From assembly GCA_030018575.1 (NCBI GenBank), contig JASEIA010000011.1, positions 1-23,479 of the forward strand: a stretch of 23,479 nucleotides of DNA, given 5' to 3'. The position numbers and the translations under genes are program-made. Source of the DNA: Nanobdellota archaeon (lineage in GTDB: Archaea > Nanobdellota > Nanobdellia > SCGC-AAA011-G17 > GW2011-AR17). The stretch's first letter is position 1, and every line of letters begins with the position of its first letter. Positions 6,691-13,424 of this stretch are shown here, one piece after another. The notes beneath the pieces were generated by a model. That model was not told the DNA's origin. It did no database searches and saw nothing but the letters and a program-made list of their open reading frames with translations.

Positions 6691-6719
6691 CTTTTATACT
6701 AGATTAACCGCTATTTAAA
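6691..6719 (+). promoter_or_regulatory. Two candidate TATA boxes for the small membrane protein gene
   Basis: CTTTTATA (6691-6698) would start transcription near 6721, and CTATTTAAAG (6711-6720) near 6740. Both leave a long leader before the ATG at 6799. A short hairpin GCGAC-TGC-GTCGC lies just upstream (6674-6686). Confidence 0.5.
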
Positions 6720-6720
6720 G

Positions 6721-6790
6721 AAGGCATAATGCCTTAACAAATGAGGCATTGAAACTTGGCGTTTCAGGTCTCATTTTTAAAAAAAATGAG
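6721..6790 (+). promoter_or_regulatory. Structured 5' leader with mutually exclusive hairpins
   Basis: Four pairings can be drawn in 70 nt. AAGGCAT/ATGCCTT (6721-6735) competes with AATGCCT/AGGCATT (6728-6734 with 6744-6750), because both use the same middle arm. TGAAAC/GTTTCA (6750-6755 with 6761-6766) follows. CTCATTTTT/AAAAATGAG (6770-6778 with 6782-6790) buries the first bases of the GAGGTG ribosome-binding site. The layout suits a translation switch, though no known riboswitch class is recognised. Confidence 0.45.
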
Positions 6791-6798
6791 GTGATAAT

Positions 6799-6993
6799 AT
6801 GGCTTTGGAAGACCAGATGTTAATCGTGATGTACATAATGCTTGGCGCGGTTGCGGCAATGCTTTATGCCTTGAGAAGGATTTTCATGCTTGAGAAGAAG
6901 ATTCTCAGCCTTGAGACGGCAATTCTCAGGTTTGAGGAATCTCTTGCCGGCAAGAAAAAAGAGCATGCTGTTGGCAAGAAAAAGAAGAAGTAA
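6799..6993 (+). CDS. Small single-span membrane protein with lysine-rich tail
   Basis: A 64-residue protein of unknown function. Residues 7-29 form one hydrophobic segment (MLIVMYIMLGAVAAMLYALR). A short amphipathic helix follows (about 30-50, KKILSLETAILRFEES) that could dimerise as a coiled coil, and the tail is very basic and ends KKKKK. By the positive-inside rule the tail should be cytoplasmic, where it could contact nucleic acid or acidic membrane lipid. GAGGTGAT five bases before the ATG is a good ribosome-binding site, and it is partly sequestered by the leader hairpin. The acidic microprotein gene is divergent from it, about 250 bp away. Confidence 0.65.
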   Translation: MALEDQMLIVMYIMLGAVAAMLYALRRIFMLEKKILSLETAILRFEESLAGKKKEHAVGKKKKK

Positions 6994-7035
6994 TTTTATT
7001 TTAATTTTTTAATGGTGTATAAAGTATAACTTTAT

Positions 7036-7092
7036 GTATTCGAAAATGCCGCAGCATTTTCGGATATCCGAAATGCTTTGCGTTTCGAATAC
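7036..7092. repeat. Cloverleaf-like palindromic cluster
   Basis: Outer arms GTATTCG (7036-7042) and CGAATAC (7086-7092) enclose two hairpins: CGAAAATGC-CGCA-GCATTTTCG (7041-7062) and CGAAATGC-TTT-GCGTTTCG (7069-7087, one G-T pair). Between them is the palindrome CGGATATCCG (7061-7070). It is intergenic, between the small membrane protein gene and the convergent metalloprotein gene. The CGCA loop recurs in the cluster at 21110-21189. Confidence 0.7.
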
Positions 7093-7096
7093 ACTA

Positions 7097-7128
7097 AAGA
7101 AAGCTGAGCGAATTAGCGAAGCTTTCTT
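7097..7128 (-). terminator. Hairpin across the stop codon of the metalloprotein gene
   Basis: AAGAAAGCT (7097-7105) pairs with AGCTTTCTT (7120-7128), placing the stop codon (7113-7115) in the loop. On the minus strand the stem is followed by TTTAGTG and the cloverleaf. It may end or protect the transcript. Confidence 0.45.
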
Positions 7129-7970
7129 ATGAGATATTCGGCAGGATTGGCAGAGCGGATGATTTCCCTGTAGATTGATTTTCCGCGCCTTGCTTCTGCG
7201 ACAAGGAAGGCGGTTGTGCCTATTGTATAGCAGATGTCTGCAAGCGAGGTATATCCTTCAAAATTGTGGTCCACATAAAGCTCCCTGAAATCTTCAAGCT
7301 GCCTGTACAGCGTGTATCTTATCCTGCTTTTAATTTTTGTATTCTTTTTTATTTGCCCATATAATTCCGCCCCAGCCCTTCCGGCGCAGTTTGCAAAACC
7401 CTCTGAGATAACCGCCTGCTTTATCCATAATGTTGGTAGATTTGTGCTGAACTGCATATGATGGCAGTATTCATGGGAAATGTCACAGGGAATCCTGTTT
7501 TTTCCTGGGTCGGCGGGCAAGGAAATTCCTGCAATTCGTATTTCAGCTTTTTCAGGCGAATATGAAGAATTCAAATCGCATTCACAACTTATCTTAACCT
7601 CGCCTGTGCTGCAGCCCAAAAACCCGTCCATATCCTCTTTGATTATGCCAAGCATTTGCACAAGGGCTGAATCCCTGATCAGGCGCACCGCCTCTTTTCT
7701 GCAGGCATATGCGCTGTTGTAATATCTTCTGAGCTCTGTTGCAATTTCTATATTTTCTCTCCTGTTTAATGCCGCCACTAATTCGTTTACAGTTTCCACA
7801 TTTTCCCGGTTATTTCTTTCAAGAAGCTCATCATACTCAGGGGGCTTCTCTTTCTTTATGAAAGCATACCATTGCTGGAAAGCCGGATTTATTTTAAGAA
7901 TTATCCTATTTTCTTTCGGCACGGGCTCAAGAATGCCTTCAAGGTTTGCTATGATTGCGCTTTTTTCCAT
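7113..7970 (-). CDS. HExxH zinc metalloprotease-like protein
   Basis: A probable zinc-dependent peptidase with the motif HEYCHHMQF (HExxH at about residue 166 from the chosen start) and a downstream glutamate in ISEGFANCAGR that would be the third ligand of a gluzincin. The N-terminal 130 residues are helical with an arginine-rich stretch (NRRENIEIATELRRYY). A beta-rich block with four cysteines (CSTGEVKISCECD and CDISHEYC) comes just before the active site. There is no signal peptide or membrane span, so it is likely cytoplasmic. Longer starts exist at 7979 and 8012, but the TATA box CATTTAAAG (7994-8002) lies inside the longest version and 28 nt before ATG 7970, so I chose that start (285 residues). 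Family not identified. Confidence 0.7.
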   Translation of the reverse strand: MEKSAIIANLEGILEPVPKENRIILKINPAFQQWYAFIKKEKPPEYDELLERNNRENVETVNELVAALNRRENIEIATELRRYYNSAYACRKEAVRLIRDSALVQMLGIIKEDMDGFLGCSTGEVKISCECDLNSSYSPEKAEIRIAGISLPADPGKNRIPCDISHEYCHHMQFSTNLPTLWIKQAVISEGFANCAGRAGAELYGQIKKNTKIKSRIRYTLYRQLEDFRELYVDHNFEGYTSLADICYTIGTTAFLVAEARRGKSIYREIIRSANPAEYLIRKLR

Positions 7971-7993
7971 CCTACCCATGCAATATGCTGTTT

Positions 7994-8002
7994 CTTTAAA
8001 TG
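7994..8002 (-). promoter_or_regulatory. TATA box that sets the metalloprotein start
   Basis: The minus strand reads GCATTTAAAGAAAC, centred 28 nt before ATG 7970, the same spacing seen at the S6e, proS and hef promoters. It excludes the upstream ATG at 8012 as the true start. Confidence 0.55.
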
Positions 8003-8028
8003 CTTTTTGCAAATTATGCGTGCGAAAG

Positions 8029-8036
8029 TGTTAAAA
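8029..8036 (+). promoter_or_regulatory. TATA-like box of the 8060 gene
   Basis: GTGTTAAAAAGCA is centred about 28 nt before the ATG at 8060. The transcript is probably leaderless. It is divergent from the metalloprotein promoter only about 30 bp away. Confidence 0.5.
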
Positions 8037-8059
8037 AGCAGTAAGCCCCCATAATTGAT

Positions 8060-8539
8060 ATGCTTAAGGAAATGTTTTCGCACTTGAAGAAACTCATGCC
8101 AAAGGAGGCTGCGGAGTTTGTGGCTGACCAGGAAGCGCTTGCCGTGTTTCTGAATTCCCCCAAGAGGGAAGAATGGATTAGGAAGGCGGGCATGAAGCCA
8201 AAAGATGCAATAGAAGCTGTTGTTTTCGCTTATGCAAAGATGAAAGTTGATGCTGAGAAGAAATTGAAGAACAAGACAAGAGAGAATGTGATTAAGATTG
8301 AGGATGAGTGCCTGCAGAAGATGTTTATTGGCAGGACAATGAGGCTGAAGAAAGGCGACAAGAGGGCGGAGCTTGCAATCGTGAAGAGCATTTTGGTGCA
8401 GCAGTACAGGAAAGGGGCAATTGTTGAAAGAAGGCAGATGGAAATGGTTGCAAAGGCTGCCGGCATTAACAAGAAGCCCACGGAGTTCATAGTGTTTGAC
8501 GCTGATGCGAAAAAGATTGTCGGCGTTAATGTGATTTAG
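8060..8539 (+). CDS. Hypothetical protein, 159 residues
   Basis: I do not recognise this protein. It is largely helical and basic. Residues 1-80 are amphipathic helices (MLKEMFSHLKKLMPKEAAEF, then EEWIRKAGMKPKDAIEAVVF). Residues 85-125 are a charged helical block with RTMRLKKGDKRAELAIVKS. The C-terminus is a helix followed by short strands (PTEFIVFDADAKKIVGVNVI). It has no cysteines except one in the middle, no membrane segment and no catalytic motif I can name. It is a single gene on a leaderless promoter, followed by the end of the minus-strand accessory operon. Confidence 0.6.
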   Translation: MLKEMFSHLKKLMPKEAAEFVADQEALAVFLNSPKREEWIRKAGMKPKDAIEAVVFAYAKMKVDAEKKLKNKTRENVIKIEDECLQKMFIGRTMRLKKGDKRAELAIVKSILVQQYRKGAIVERRQMEMVAKAAGINKKPTEFIVFDADAKKIVGVNVI

Positions 8540-8565
8540 CAAAAGGCGGGCATCCGGCGTGATTT

Positions 8566-8640
8566 CTAGCTTTTCAATCTTTCTTCAACTGCTTTCTTCA
8601 TTGCATTGATGTAAACATTCATCTGAAGCTCTGCCTCTCT
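8566..8640 (-). other. In-frame coding tail left behind the HsdR stub
   Basis: Directly after the stop of the HsdR stub, and in the same frame, the minus strand reads REAELQMNVYINAMKKAVEE and then RLKS before a TAG at 8566-8568. It is an amphipathic helix that looks like the natural C-terminus of a protein. It has no start of its own with a ribosome-binding site. I read it as the far side of a deletion that removed most of hsdR and perhaps part of a following gene. Confidence 0.35.
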
Positions 8641-8934
8641 TCAGTCTTCATAGCTTATCGGGGAGCCGTAGTATATGCTGCCGTTCCTTTTTGTCCTTAT
8701 CTTCTCAAGAAAATTCCAGTCCAGCAATAATTCATTCAGGATAGAGTTAATGTCCCCGTCGGATAGATTTGCCTTGTTAATTCTCTTCAGTTGTTTTATG
8801 AGATTGTTTATTAAGAGAGGCTCTTCCAAGGACGTGCGCTCCAGTTCGTCGGCTTTTGCAATAGTCCAGCCTATCTTGTTTAATTGTTCTATGAGGTAGT
8901 CCTCTACTACGGATTGTTCGTTGAAGTTTGGCAT
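8641..8934 (-). pseudogene. hsdR: HsdR N-terminal stub (type I restriction subunit)
   Basis: The 97 residues match the start of the type I restriction endonuclease subunit: FNEQSVVEDYLIEQLNKIGW, then ELERTSLEEPLLINNLIKQL, then LKRINKANLSDGDINSILNE, and a final YGSPISYED. Full HsdR is about 1000 residues with a PD-(D/E)XK nuclease and a translocase. Here the frame ends where the nuclease domain should begin, so it can have no restriction or motor activity. It is the last gene of the operon. Its ATG sits in a TAATG that is one base out of frame with the preceding gene. A short in-frame tail continues after the stop. Confidence 0.8.
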
Positions 8935-10075
8935 TATTCTTCTTCCTGTACATTATGCAGTCTTCTGCCTCCTCTATCTTGCCTTCTTTCACAAGCTCTT
9001 TAGCAATAGATTCTATTTGCCTTACAGTGGAACCAGAAATTGCAGCAAGTGTGTTAGGCGAAACAAAGGCGCCTTCCCGCCCTTCCTTTATTAATTCAAA
9101 AAGCTCTTCTTTTGATACTTTATGTATTTTGAACGACTCATTACTCTTTATTTTCTCGTAACCTATTTTTATATTCTCAATAATGCCTTCTTCCAGTTCC
9201 TCTTCTTCTGCAAGCTCTAATGCTTTCTCTATCTGGCTCTTTGCTTTTTCCAGCTTTGACGATGCCCAGAAAGCCATGGCGCAGTCATAATGCGATTGCA
9301 TAGTATCAAACCATTCTAAGCATTTCTTTGCAAGCAGTTCTGCTTTTGCGAACTGGTTTTTTGTAATAAGCTCTTTTATAGTGTCGTTAAATGCCTCTTC
9401 TGCGAAAGAGGGGCGGATATTCTCTTCCATCAGGCAATTGTATCTTTGCTCTATGCTTTTCTCCCAAAATTCATTATATCCATCATCGTCTTCGTCCATT
9501 TCTTCATCTTCAATCTCTTCATGTGCCTGCTCCCTTAAGTGATTAGCAAAGCTGCTTTTGCCATGCTCTTTGCGCTCTTCCCTTATTCTTTTTATAAAAT
9601 ATTGGATGCAAAGCGCGGTTTCATGCCTTGTAAGTCTGCACTCAAATGCAACAGGAAGCAAAACAGATTTAATAAGGCGGCACGTTATATCCAGATTTTG
9701 CTCTTTAAACTCAATATTTTGCTTTAAGAGCCTAAGTGATTCTATTAAATCATAGTCATTTATGCTTTCTTCCTCATTTACTGCGAAAGCCAAGGAATGT
9801 TCTATGGCATCCAGAGCCGCTTCATATTCTTCTCCTTTGCCTGCGATTGTATTCAAGCCTCTTGTTTTTTCCGTCTCTTCTGCAAAAGTGAAGGCATATT
9901 CCTTCGGAGGATTATTTCCATATTTCTTTTGCATATCCATTATAAGCGGTATGTCTTTTAGCCTTTGTTCTTCGCTTCCATTCTCTTCAACATCCCTTAT
10001 ATGCCATTCCCAGTCTCCTTCGTATATTGTATAATTCATCATCAATATGATGTCTTCAGGTGTTGGCATTTTCAT
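8777..10075 (-). CDS. Large helical protein with C-terminal winged helix, probably frameshifted at its end
   Basis: I do not recognise a family. The 432-residue frame is helical throughout. It has an acidic linker EEIEDEEMDEDDDGYNEFWE near 187-206, TPR-like helix pairs around 235-305 (FAKAELLAKKCLEWFD, HYDCAMAFWASSKLEKAKSQ), and a winged-helix-like domain near 318-378 (LFELIKEGREGAFVSPNTLA ... KELVKEGKIEEAEDCIMYRK). The last 52 residues read the start of hsdR in the wrong frame, so the natural end is near residue 380. A TAA overlapping the hsdR ATG (TAATG) is one base out of frame. The start has GGAGG nine bases upstream and overlaps the nuclease gene by 20 bp. It is probably an accessory factor of the restriction locus. 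Confidence 0.65.
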   Translation of the reverse strand: MKMPTPEDIILMMNYTIYEGDWEWHIRDVEENGSEEQRLKDIPLIMDMQKKYGNNPPKEYAFTFAEETEKTRGLNTIAGKGEEYEAALDAIEHSLAFAVNEEESINDYDLIESLRLLKQNIEFKEQNLDITCRLIKSVLLPVAFECRLTRHETALCIQYFIKRIREERKEHGKSSFANHLREQAHEEIEDEEMDEDDDGYNEFWEKSIEQRYNCLMEENIRPSFAEEAFNDTIKELITKNQFAKAELLAKKCLEWFDTMQSHYDCAMAFWASSKLEKAKSQIEKALELAEEEELEEGIIENIKIGYEKIKSNESFKIHKVSKEELFELIKEGREGAFVSPNTLAAISGSTVRQIESIAKELVKEGKIEEAEDCIMYRKKNNAKLQRTIRSRGLPHRTIKQDRLDYCKSRRTGAHVLGRASLNKQSHKTTEEN

Positions 10076-10592
10076 GGTTTGTTTCCTCCGTTATTTTTAG
10101 TAATCTTATCATCTGCAAAATTGGCGAGTCATATCTTCCGGAAAGCTTTGTTTTATCTTTTAAAGTCTTTATTATATCTTCGAAATACCAGAATACAACT
10201 TGATGCCCTTTAGCCTTGTCTTTTATTTTATCTTCTATATCTCTTCTCTTTTTGTCTGATTTACCAAAGCAAATATATGTAGAAACAATAATTTTAATGG
10301 GCTTTTTATTTGAATATTTTTTAATCTCTTCTGTTCGTTCCCCCCTTGTTATCTGATTAGTTAAATCATCAAGCCATTTGTTACTTGCCTTGCTTCCTTT
10401 TGTAACCTTATATTTTGACCTAAATTTGATTTCCAAGTCATAAAGATTTCCGGCTTTATCAATTGTTAAAAAATCTATGTTGCTATAATTGCTACCCCCT
10501 TTTTTACCCCAAACTTTAAATTTAATGTCATGGATATAAAAAAACCCCTTTAATTTCAAGTATTGCTCTATAATCTCTTCATTTACTTCCAT
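10056..10592 (-). CDS. PD-(D/E)XK family nuclease-like protein
   Basis: A 178-residue protein with a restriction-endonuclease-like core. NIDFLTIDKAGNLYDLEIKF places an Asp, then 13 residues later E-I-K, matching D-x(n)-ExK. It is preceded by a helix and strand (YLKLKGFFYIHDIKFKVW) as in the core fold. A basic helical region follows (GSKASNKWLDDLTNQITRGE), then a strand PIKIIVSTYICFGK. Its start overlaps the hsdS stop as TAATG, so it is translationally coupled to the specificity subunit. It occupies the place where a type I locus would have its nuclease subunit. It may be an accessory nuclease or act with the half-HsdS; the latter is inference. Confidence 0.7.
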   Translation of the reverse strand: MEVNEEIIEQYLKLKGFFYIHDIKFKVWGKKGGSNYSNIDFLTIDKAGNLYDLEIKFRSKYKVTKGSKASNKWLDDLTNQITRGERTEEIKKYSNKKPIKIIVSTYICFGKSDKKRRDIEDKIKDKAKGHQVVFWYFEDIIKTLKDKTKLSGRYDSPILQMIRLLKITEETNHENANT

Positions 10593-11161
10593 TATGCCCC
10601 CTTAATCCGTTTTTTGCCAGTCAATAACTCATTCATCAGGCATTTTTTTACTTTTTCAAGCTTCTGTTTTTTAAACTTTTGTAAGCTCAATTTTTCGCCT
10701 ATATCTAAAAGATAATTTGCAATGGCTTTTTGTTCAGATACAGGCGGAAAACCAATTTCAATTGAATAAGCATTATCTCGATTTAATCCATGTGTGCCAG
10801 TGGCCGTATTTAATCTATTTAGCTTTAAAGCTATTAGTTTATAATATAACCATTTTAAGTCAATTTCTTTATCTTTTAATACAACATAATAAGTTGTATC
10901 GATTGGCCAGAAATCAGTATCAGACCAATTAATCGCCCCTATTGTTCCTTTTCTACCCACAATTATCCCTGGTGCAGATACTAACGATGAAGAATGGTAG
11001 CCTACAACTCCATTAGAACCAAATACGGGGAATTTACCTCCTTTTCTTTCCTTTTCAGAAAGACCTTTTCCATATTCTAATGTAATCTTATCCTCCAGTT
11101 CTACAACCTCCCACGCTTTCGGAATCCTTCCTGCTTCTGTTTGCTTATATTCTCTTGCCAT
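10592..11161 (-). CDS. hsdS: Half-length type I specificity subunit HsdS, single target-recognition domain
   Basis: HsdS recognises DNA for type I restriction-modification. This 189-residue version begins REYKQTEAGRIPKAWEVVEL, the standard entry to a target-recognition domain, and continues GGKFPVFGSNGVVGYHSS and GIIVGRKGTIGAINW. The single conserved helical spacer runs from GFPPVSEQKAIANYLLDIGE to the typical end KKCLMNELLTGKKRI. Full HsdS is about 400 residues with two recognition domains, so half is missing. The reading frame is clean with both ends intact, which suggests a functional half-subunit that could dimerise rather than a random truncation. Both neighbours are joined by TAATG overlaps. 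No HsdM is in the window. Confidence 0.88.
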   Translation of the reverse strand: MAREYKQTEAGRIPKAWEVVELEDKITLEYGKGLSEKERKGGKFPVFGSNGVVGYHSSSLVSAPGIIVGRKGTIGAINWSDTDFWPIDTTYYVVLKDKEIDLKWLYYKLIALKLNRLNTATGTHGLNRDNAYSIEIGFPPVSEQKAIANYLLDIGEKLSLQKFKKQKLEKVKKCLMNELLTGKKRIKGA

Positions 11162-11556
11162 TAATACCCTTCCAATAACTTTTCATGCTTGCTGAATTTG
11201 GCGGCGTAATAACTGCTTTGGGCGCATATTTCAAGTATACCGCTAATGTTCTTGGCAATGCCTTTGCCTTTTAAGTATTCAAAAAAGAGCTTTATTGACG
11301 CTAATGTTAAAATCAGCCCGGAAACCCTGTTGAATACCCATTTGTCAATGCACCAGTCCAAAAAGTCTGCTATATCATATTTATTTGCTTTCTCAGGGCT
11401 TACTCTATTAGCCGCCAGATAGTCATTTATGAGAAGCTCAATATTAGATTTATGCTCTCTTACCGCTTTTCCGCTCAACCCTGTTTTTAATAAATGCGCC
11501 TCAAACAGCTTTAAGAGCTTTTCATTCTCACCCAGAAGATATTCATATTTGCCCAT
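11161..11556 (-). CDS. Stand-alone tyrosine-recombinase N-terminal (SAM-like) domain protein
   Basis: The 131 residues match only the core-binding domain of phage-integrase-type recombinases: FEAHLLKTGLSGKAVREHKS with the following helix NIELLINDYL, then ANKYDIADFLDWCIDKW, and IKLFFEYLKGKGI. The catalytic domain with the R-H-R-Y residues is absent, and the frame ends with a short helix (SYYAAKFSKHEKLLEGY). It therefore can bind DNA or partner proteins but cannot recombine. GGAG seven bases upstream supports the start, and the stop overlaps hsdS as TAATG. Loci with exchangeable hsdS genes often carry a full recombinase next to hsdS, so this could be a derived regulatory or accessory form. Confidence 0.7.
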   Translation of the reverse strand: MGKYEYLLGENEKLLKLFEAHLLKTGLSGKAVREHKSNIELLINDYLAANRVSPEKANKYDIADFLDWCIDKWVFNRVSGLILTLASIKLFFEYLKGKGIAKNISGILEICAQSSYYAAKFSKHEKLLEGY

Positions 11557-11754
11557 TATTCAACTCCTCAATGCAAGCCCCTTCATCCATCCCAAACTCT
11601 CCAAGCGCTTTCTGCTCTTGAGATGTAATACCTTCAGCCGCCATAATCTCTTCCCACTCCACTCATGCCTTGACCTATTCTCCCAAACTTCAAAAGCCAA
11701 GGATTTATGAGCTTCAAATGCATCCCTTCCTTTTGCTTGTTTTATTGTTATCAA
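11543..11754 (-). pseudogene. Small gene frameshifted by a 5-bp tandem duplication
   Basis: Two frames share one protein. The first reads KQAKGRDAFEAHKSLAFEVW and ENRSRHEW. The second reads EEIMAAEGITSQEQKALGEF, GMDEGACIEELNNGQI and a TGA at 11543. The break is a perfect tandem repeat, GAGTG-GAGTG on the minus strand (11655-11664). Removing one copy joins RHEW to EEIM and gives a 68-residue protein from a TTG at 11754. The restored stop overlaps the next gene by 14 bp, as expected in this operon. I do not recognise the family, and the start is uncertain (ATG 11790 is also in frame). Confidence 0.6.
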
Positions 11755-12079
11755 TTCTTTTTGCCCAAAACAAAGACTTATCTCCGCCATGGAACCTTAT
11801 CTCTCCTTCTGCTGTTCCATTCTCTGTTATTCTCATCCAGCCGTCCCCGAATGCCGCATCGCATTCTTCATTGCCATCCCATGTGAAATCAAACAAGATT
11901 CCTTCTGACGTTTTCTTGAACTCCCCGCACATATTTCCCCTGACCAAGCCAAAGTGAAAGTCCCCTTCCTTATTTTTTTCAATGCTAATATATGCCTTTA
12001 CTTCCTCATCTAAATAGTCTTTATCCCACTCTTCCATCTCATAAATGCGCCATTTTCCTATAAAGTCTTTAATTGCCAT
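11714..12079 (-). CDS. Small conserved hypothetical protein (GKWRIYEMEEWD type)
   Basis: The 121 residues follow a pattern I know from widespread uncharacterised proteins of bacteria and archaea: GKWRIYEMEEWDKDYLDEEV, then KEGDFHFGLVRGNMCGEF, FTWDGNEECDAAFGDGWMRI and EIRFHGGDKSLFWAKR. It is a beta-rich single domain with alternating strands and no membrane segment or signal. Such proteins often occur in restriction-modification and mobile loci, but no activity is established to my knowledge. GGAGGT five bases before the ATG is a strong ribosome-binding site. The tail after AKR overlaps the following frameshifted gene. Confidence 0.75.
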   Translation of the reverse strand: MAIKDFIGKWRIYEMEEWDKDYLDEEVKAYISIEKNKEGDFHFGLVRGNMCGEFKKTSEGILFDFTWDGNEECDAAFGDGWMRITENGTAEGEIRFHGGDKSLFWAKRIDNNKTSKRKGCI

Positions 12080-12115
12080 CTTAAACCTCCAATCTTCTGA
12101 AATTTTATCTCCATT

Positions 12116-12439
12116 TTAATTCCACGGCATGAGAACTCCCCATGTTCCGCTTTTTATCTCTTTAAGGCAATGCTCAAAAGCCCCAAATATGGGCAAAGGC
12201 TGCCATTTGCCTGTGTGCCGCATATAGTCAACGCTCCACCCTTCATAGCCCTTTTTATCTGTAACAAGGCACAGCCTGAATACAGCATCTTCATACTTTA
12301 TTTTTTGCATATTAACATATTCCTTATAAAACAAAAAATTTCCATTCCTGCATACAAACTTAGATATTTTTAAATGCGGATTTTTATCAATAAACTTAGC
12401 GCATTTCTTGCTTAATTCAGGTATGCAAATCCAGCCCAT
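12116..12439 (-). CDS. Hypothetical protein, 107 residues
   Basis: A small alpha/beta protein not assigned to a family. The last 45 residues (KGYEGWSVDYMRHTGKWQPL, then FGAFEHCLKEIKSGTWGVLM) show the W-x-x-x-x-M-R-H-T-G-x-W pattern seen in several uncharacterised small proteins. The N-terminal part carries two basic/hydrophobic strands (KISKFVCRNGNFLFYKEYV). A longer frame reaches 12460, but ATG 12439 lies one base after the upstream stop (TAAGATG), the spacing expected for coupled translation, so I chose it. It is in the middle of the accessory operon. Confidence 0.6.
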   Translation of the reverse strand: MGWICIPELSKKCAKFIDKNPHLKISKFVCRNGNFLFYKEYVNMQKIKYEDAVFRLCLVTDKKGYEGWSVDYMRHTGKWQPLPIFGAFEHCLKEIKSGTWGVLMPWN

Positions 12440-12440
12440 C

Positions 12441-13424
12441 TTAATCCTCTCTTTCCACAAATTTTAATCTTGTTTTCCAGTGTATTTTTCCGAAGCTATT
12501 GCATGTCTCCGCTTTCTTTTCGGCTTCTTCTATTTTTTGGACAACAGAGTTTATCCAACCCCTCACTTCTGCATGATTTTCTCCTTCCTTTTTTGCCAGC
12601 TTGCCAAAGGCGGTTAAGAGCAGGGATTTGGCTTTTAAGTAATCGTGCCTCTTTAGCATATATCTTCCTAAGTTGAAATAACCGCCATAATCATCCTGAT
12701 AAAGCTCTATCTGCCTCTCGTAAAGCATTCTGGCTTTTGCCCTTTTATTTGACTTTTCAAATTCCATTCCAAGAGAGGTATATTGTTCGCTGTCTTCCTT
12801 ATGCTGCATAAAATGCTCAAATATCTCTTCCTTAGTAGCCGGCCTTCTTTCAAGCTTCTCTCCGCAGCAGGGGCATAATTCTTCAAGATCATCCTCCATC
12901 TCCAAGTCATTTAATTCTTTCATAAGGCTCTCATCTACTGGTGTATTGTTCAGCCCGCCTATAAGCTCCATGCATCTTTTCCATTTATCAGAGCTATTCA
13001 GCGCATATCCATTTAGCGCAGCCCCTATTTTAATCACTTTTTTTGCATACTCAAGGCTTACTTCTTTTGCCTTATCTCCAGCCATTGTCTTCCTATTTAA
13101 TAGGTTATCAATGTCAAGCTTAGTCTTATTTTTTCCAAAGTCAACTTCCTTTATCCCTTCTCCCAAAGTATCTACTAAAAATAAAGCAAATATCAGCCCT
13201 TCTTTTGGGCTTTCCTTTGCTATAAATATAGAATGCATGCCTCCGCCAGAAATAATCATGCATTTGTAGAGCGGGAGGGAACATATAGGCGGATTATAAT
13301 AGTCACAGCCAGTGCATTTAGCATCCCTTGCTTCCCCGCAGCAAGAGTCGCAAATGTCTCCATGAAACCTGCATTCCCTTTTTGGCTTCCGCGCATTGCA
13401 TAAGGGGCATAATTGGTTATTCAT
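12441..13424 (-). CDS. Zinc-finger plus TPR-like helical protein
   Basis: The 327-residue protein opens with a cysteine-rich module: CPLCNARKPKRECRFHGDIC at residues 6-25, then CDSCC, CTGCDYYNPPIC. This has spacing for two or more zinc sites. A beta-rich domain follows (LYKCMIISGGGMHSIFIAKE ... LIFALFLVDTLGEGIKEVDF), then a second zinc knuckle CPCCGEKL near 188. The last 110 residues are TPR-like helix pairs (YTSLGMEFEKSNKRAKARML, YGGYFNLGRYMLKRHDYLKA). The frame extends to GTG 13439, but ATG 13424 has GGAG six bases upstream and overlaps the micro-ORF stop as ATGA. I cannot name a family. Nucleic-acid or protein scaffolding is plausible. Confidence 0.65.
   Translation of the reverse strand: MNNQLCPLCNARKPKRECRFHGDICDSCCGEARDAKCTGCDYYNPPICSLPLYKCMIISGGGMHSIFIAKESPKEGLIFALFLVDTLGEGIKEVDFGKNKTKLDIDNLLNRKTMAGDKAKEVSLEYAKKVIKIGAALNGYALNSSDKWKRCMELIGGLNNTPVDESLMKELNDLEMEDDLEELCPCCGEKLERRPATKEEIFEHFMQHKEDSEQYTSLGMEFEKSNKRAKARMLYERQIELYQDDYGGYFNLGRYMLKRHDYLKAKSLLLTAFGKLAKKEGENHAEVRGWINSVVQKIEEAEKKAETCNSFGKIHWKTRLKFVERED

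Noticed and set aside
7949..8542. A 197-codon minus-strand frame
   Set aside because: It lies opposite the 8060 gene and crosses both divergent promoters. Its product is rich in Leu, His and Cys with no domain pattern, typical of an antisense shadow.
9539..10034. Plus-strand frames of 60-90 codons opposite the helical protein gene
   Set aside because: They mirror the charged helices of the minus-strand gene, giving Ser/Phe/Leu-rich products without ribosome-binding sites or promoters.
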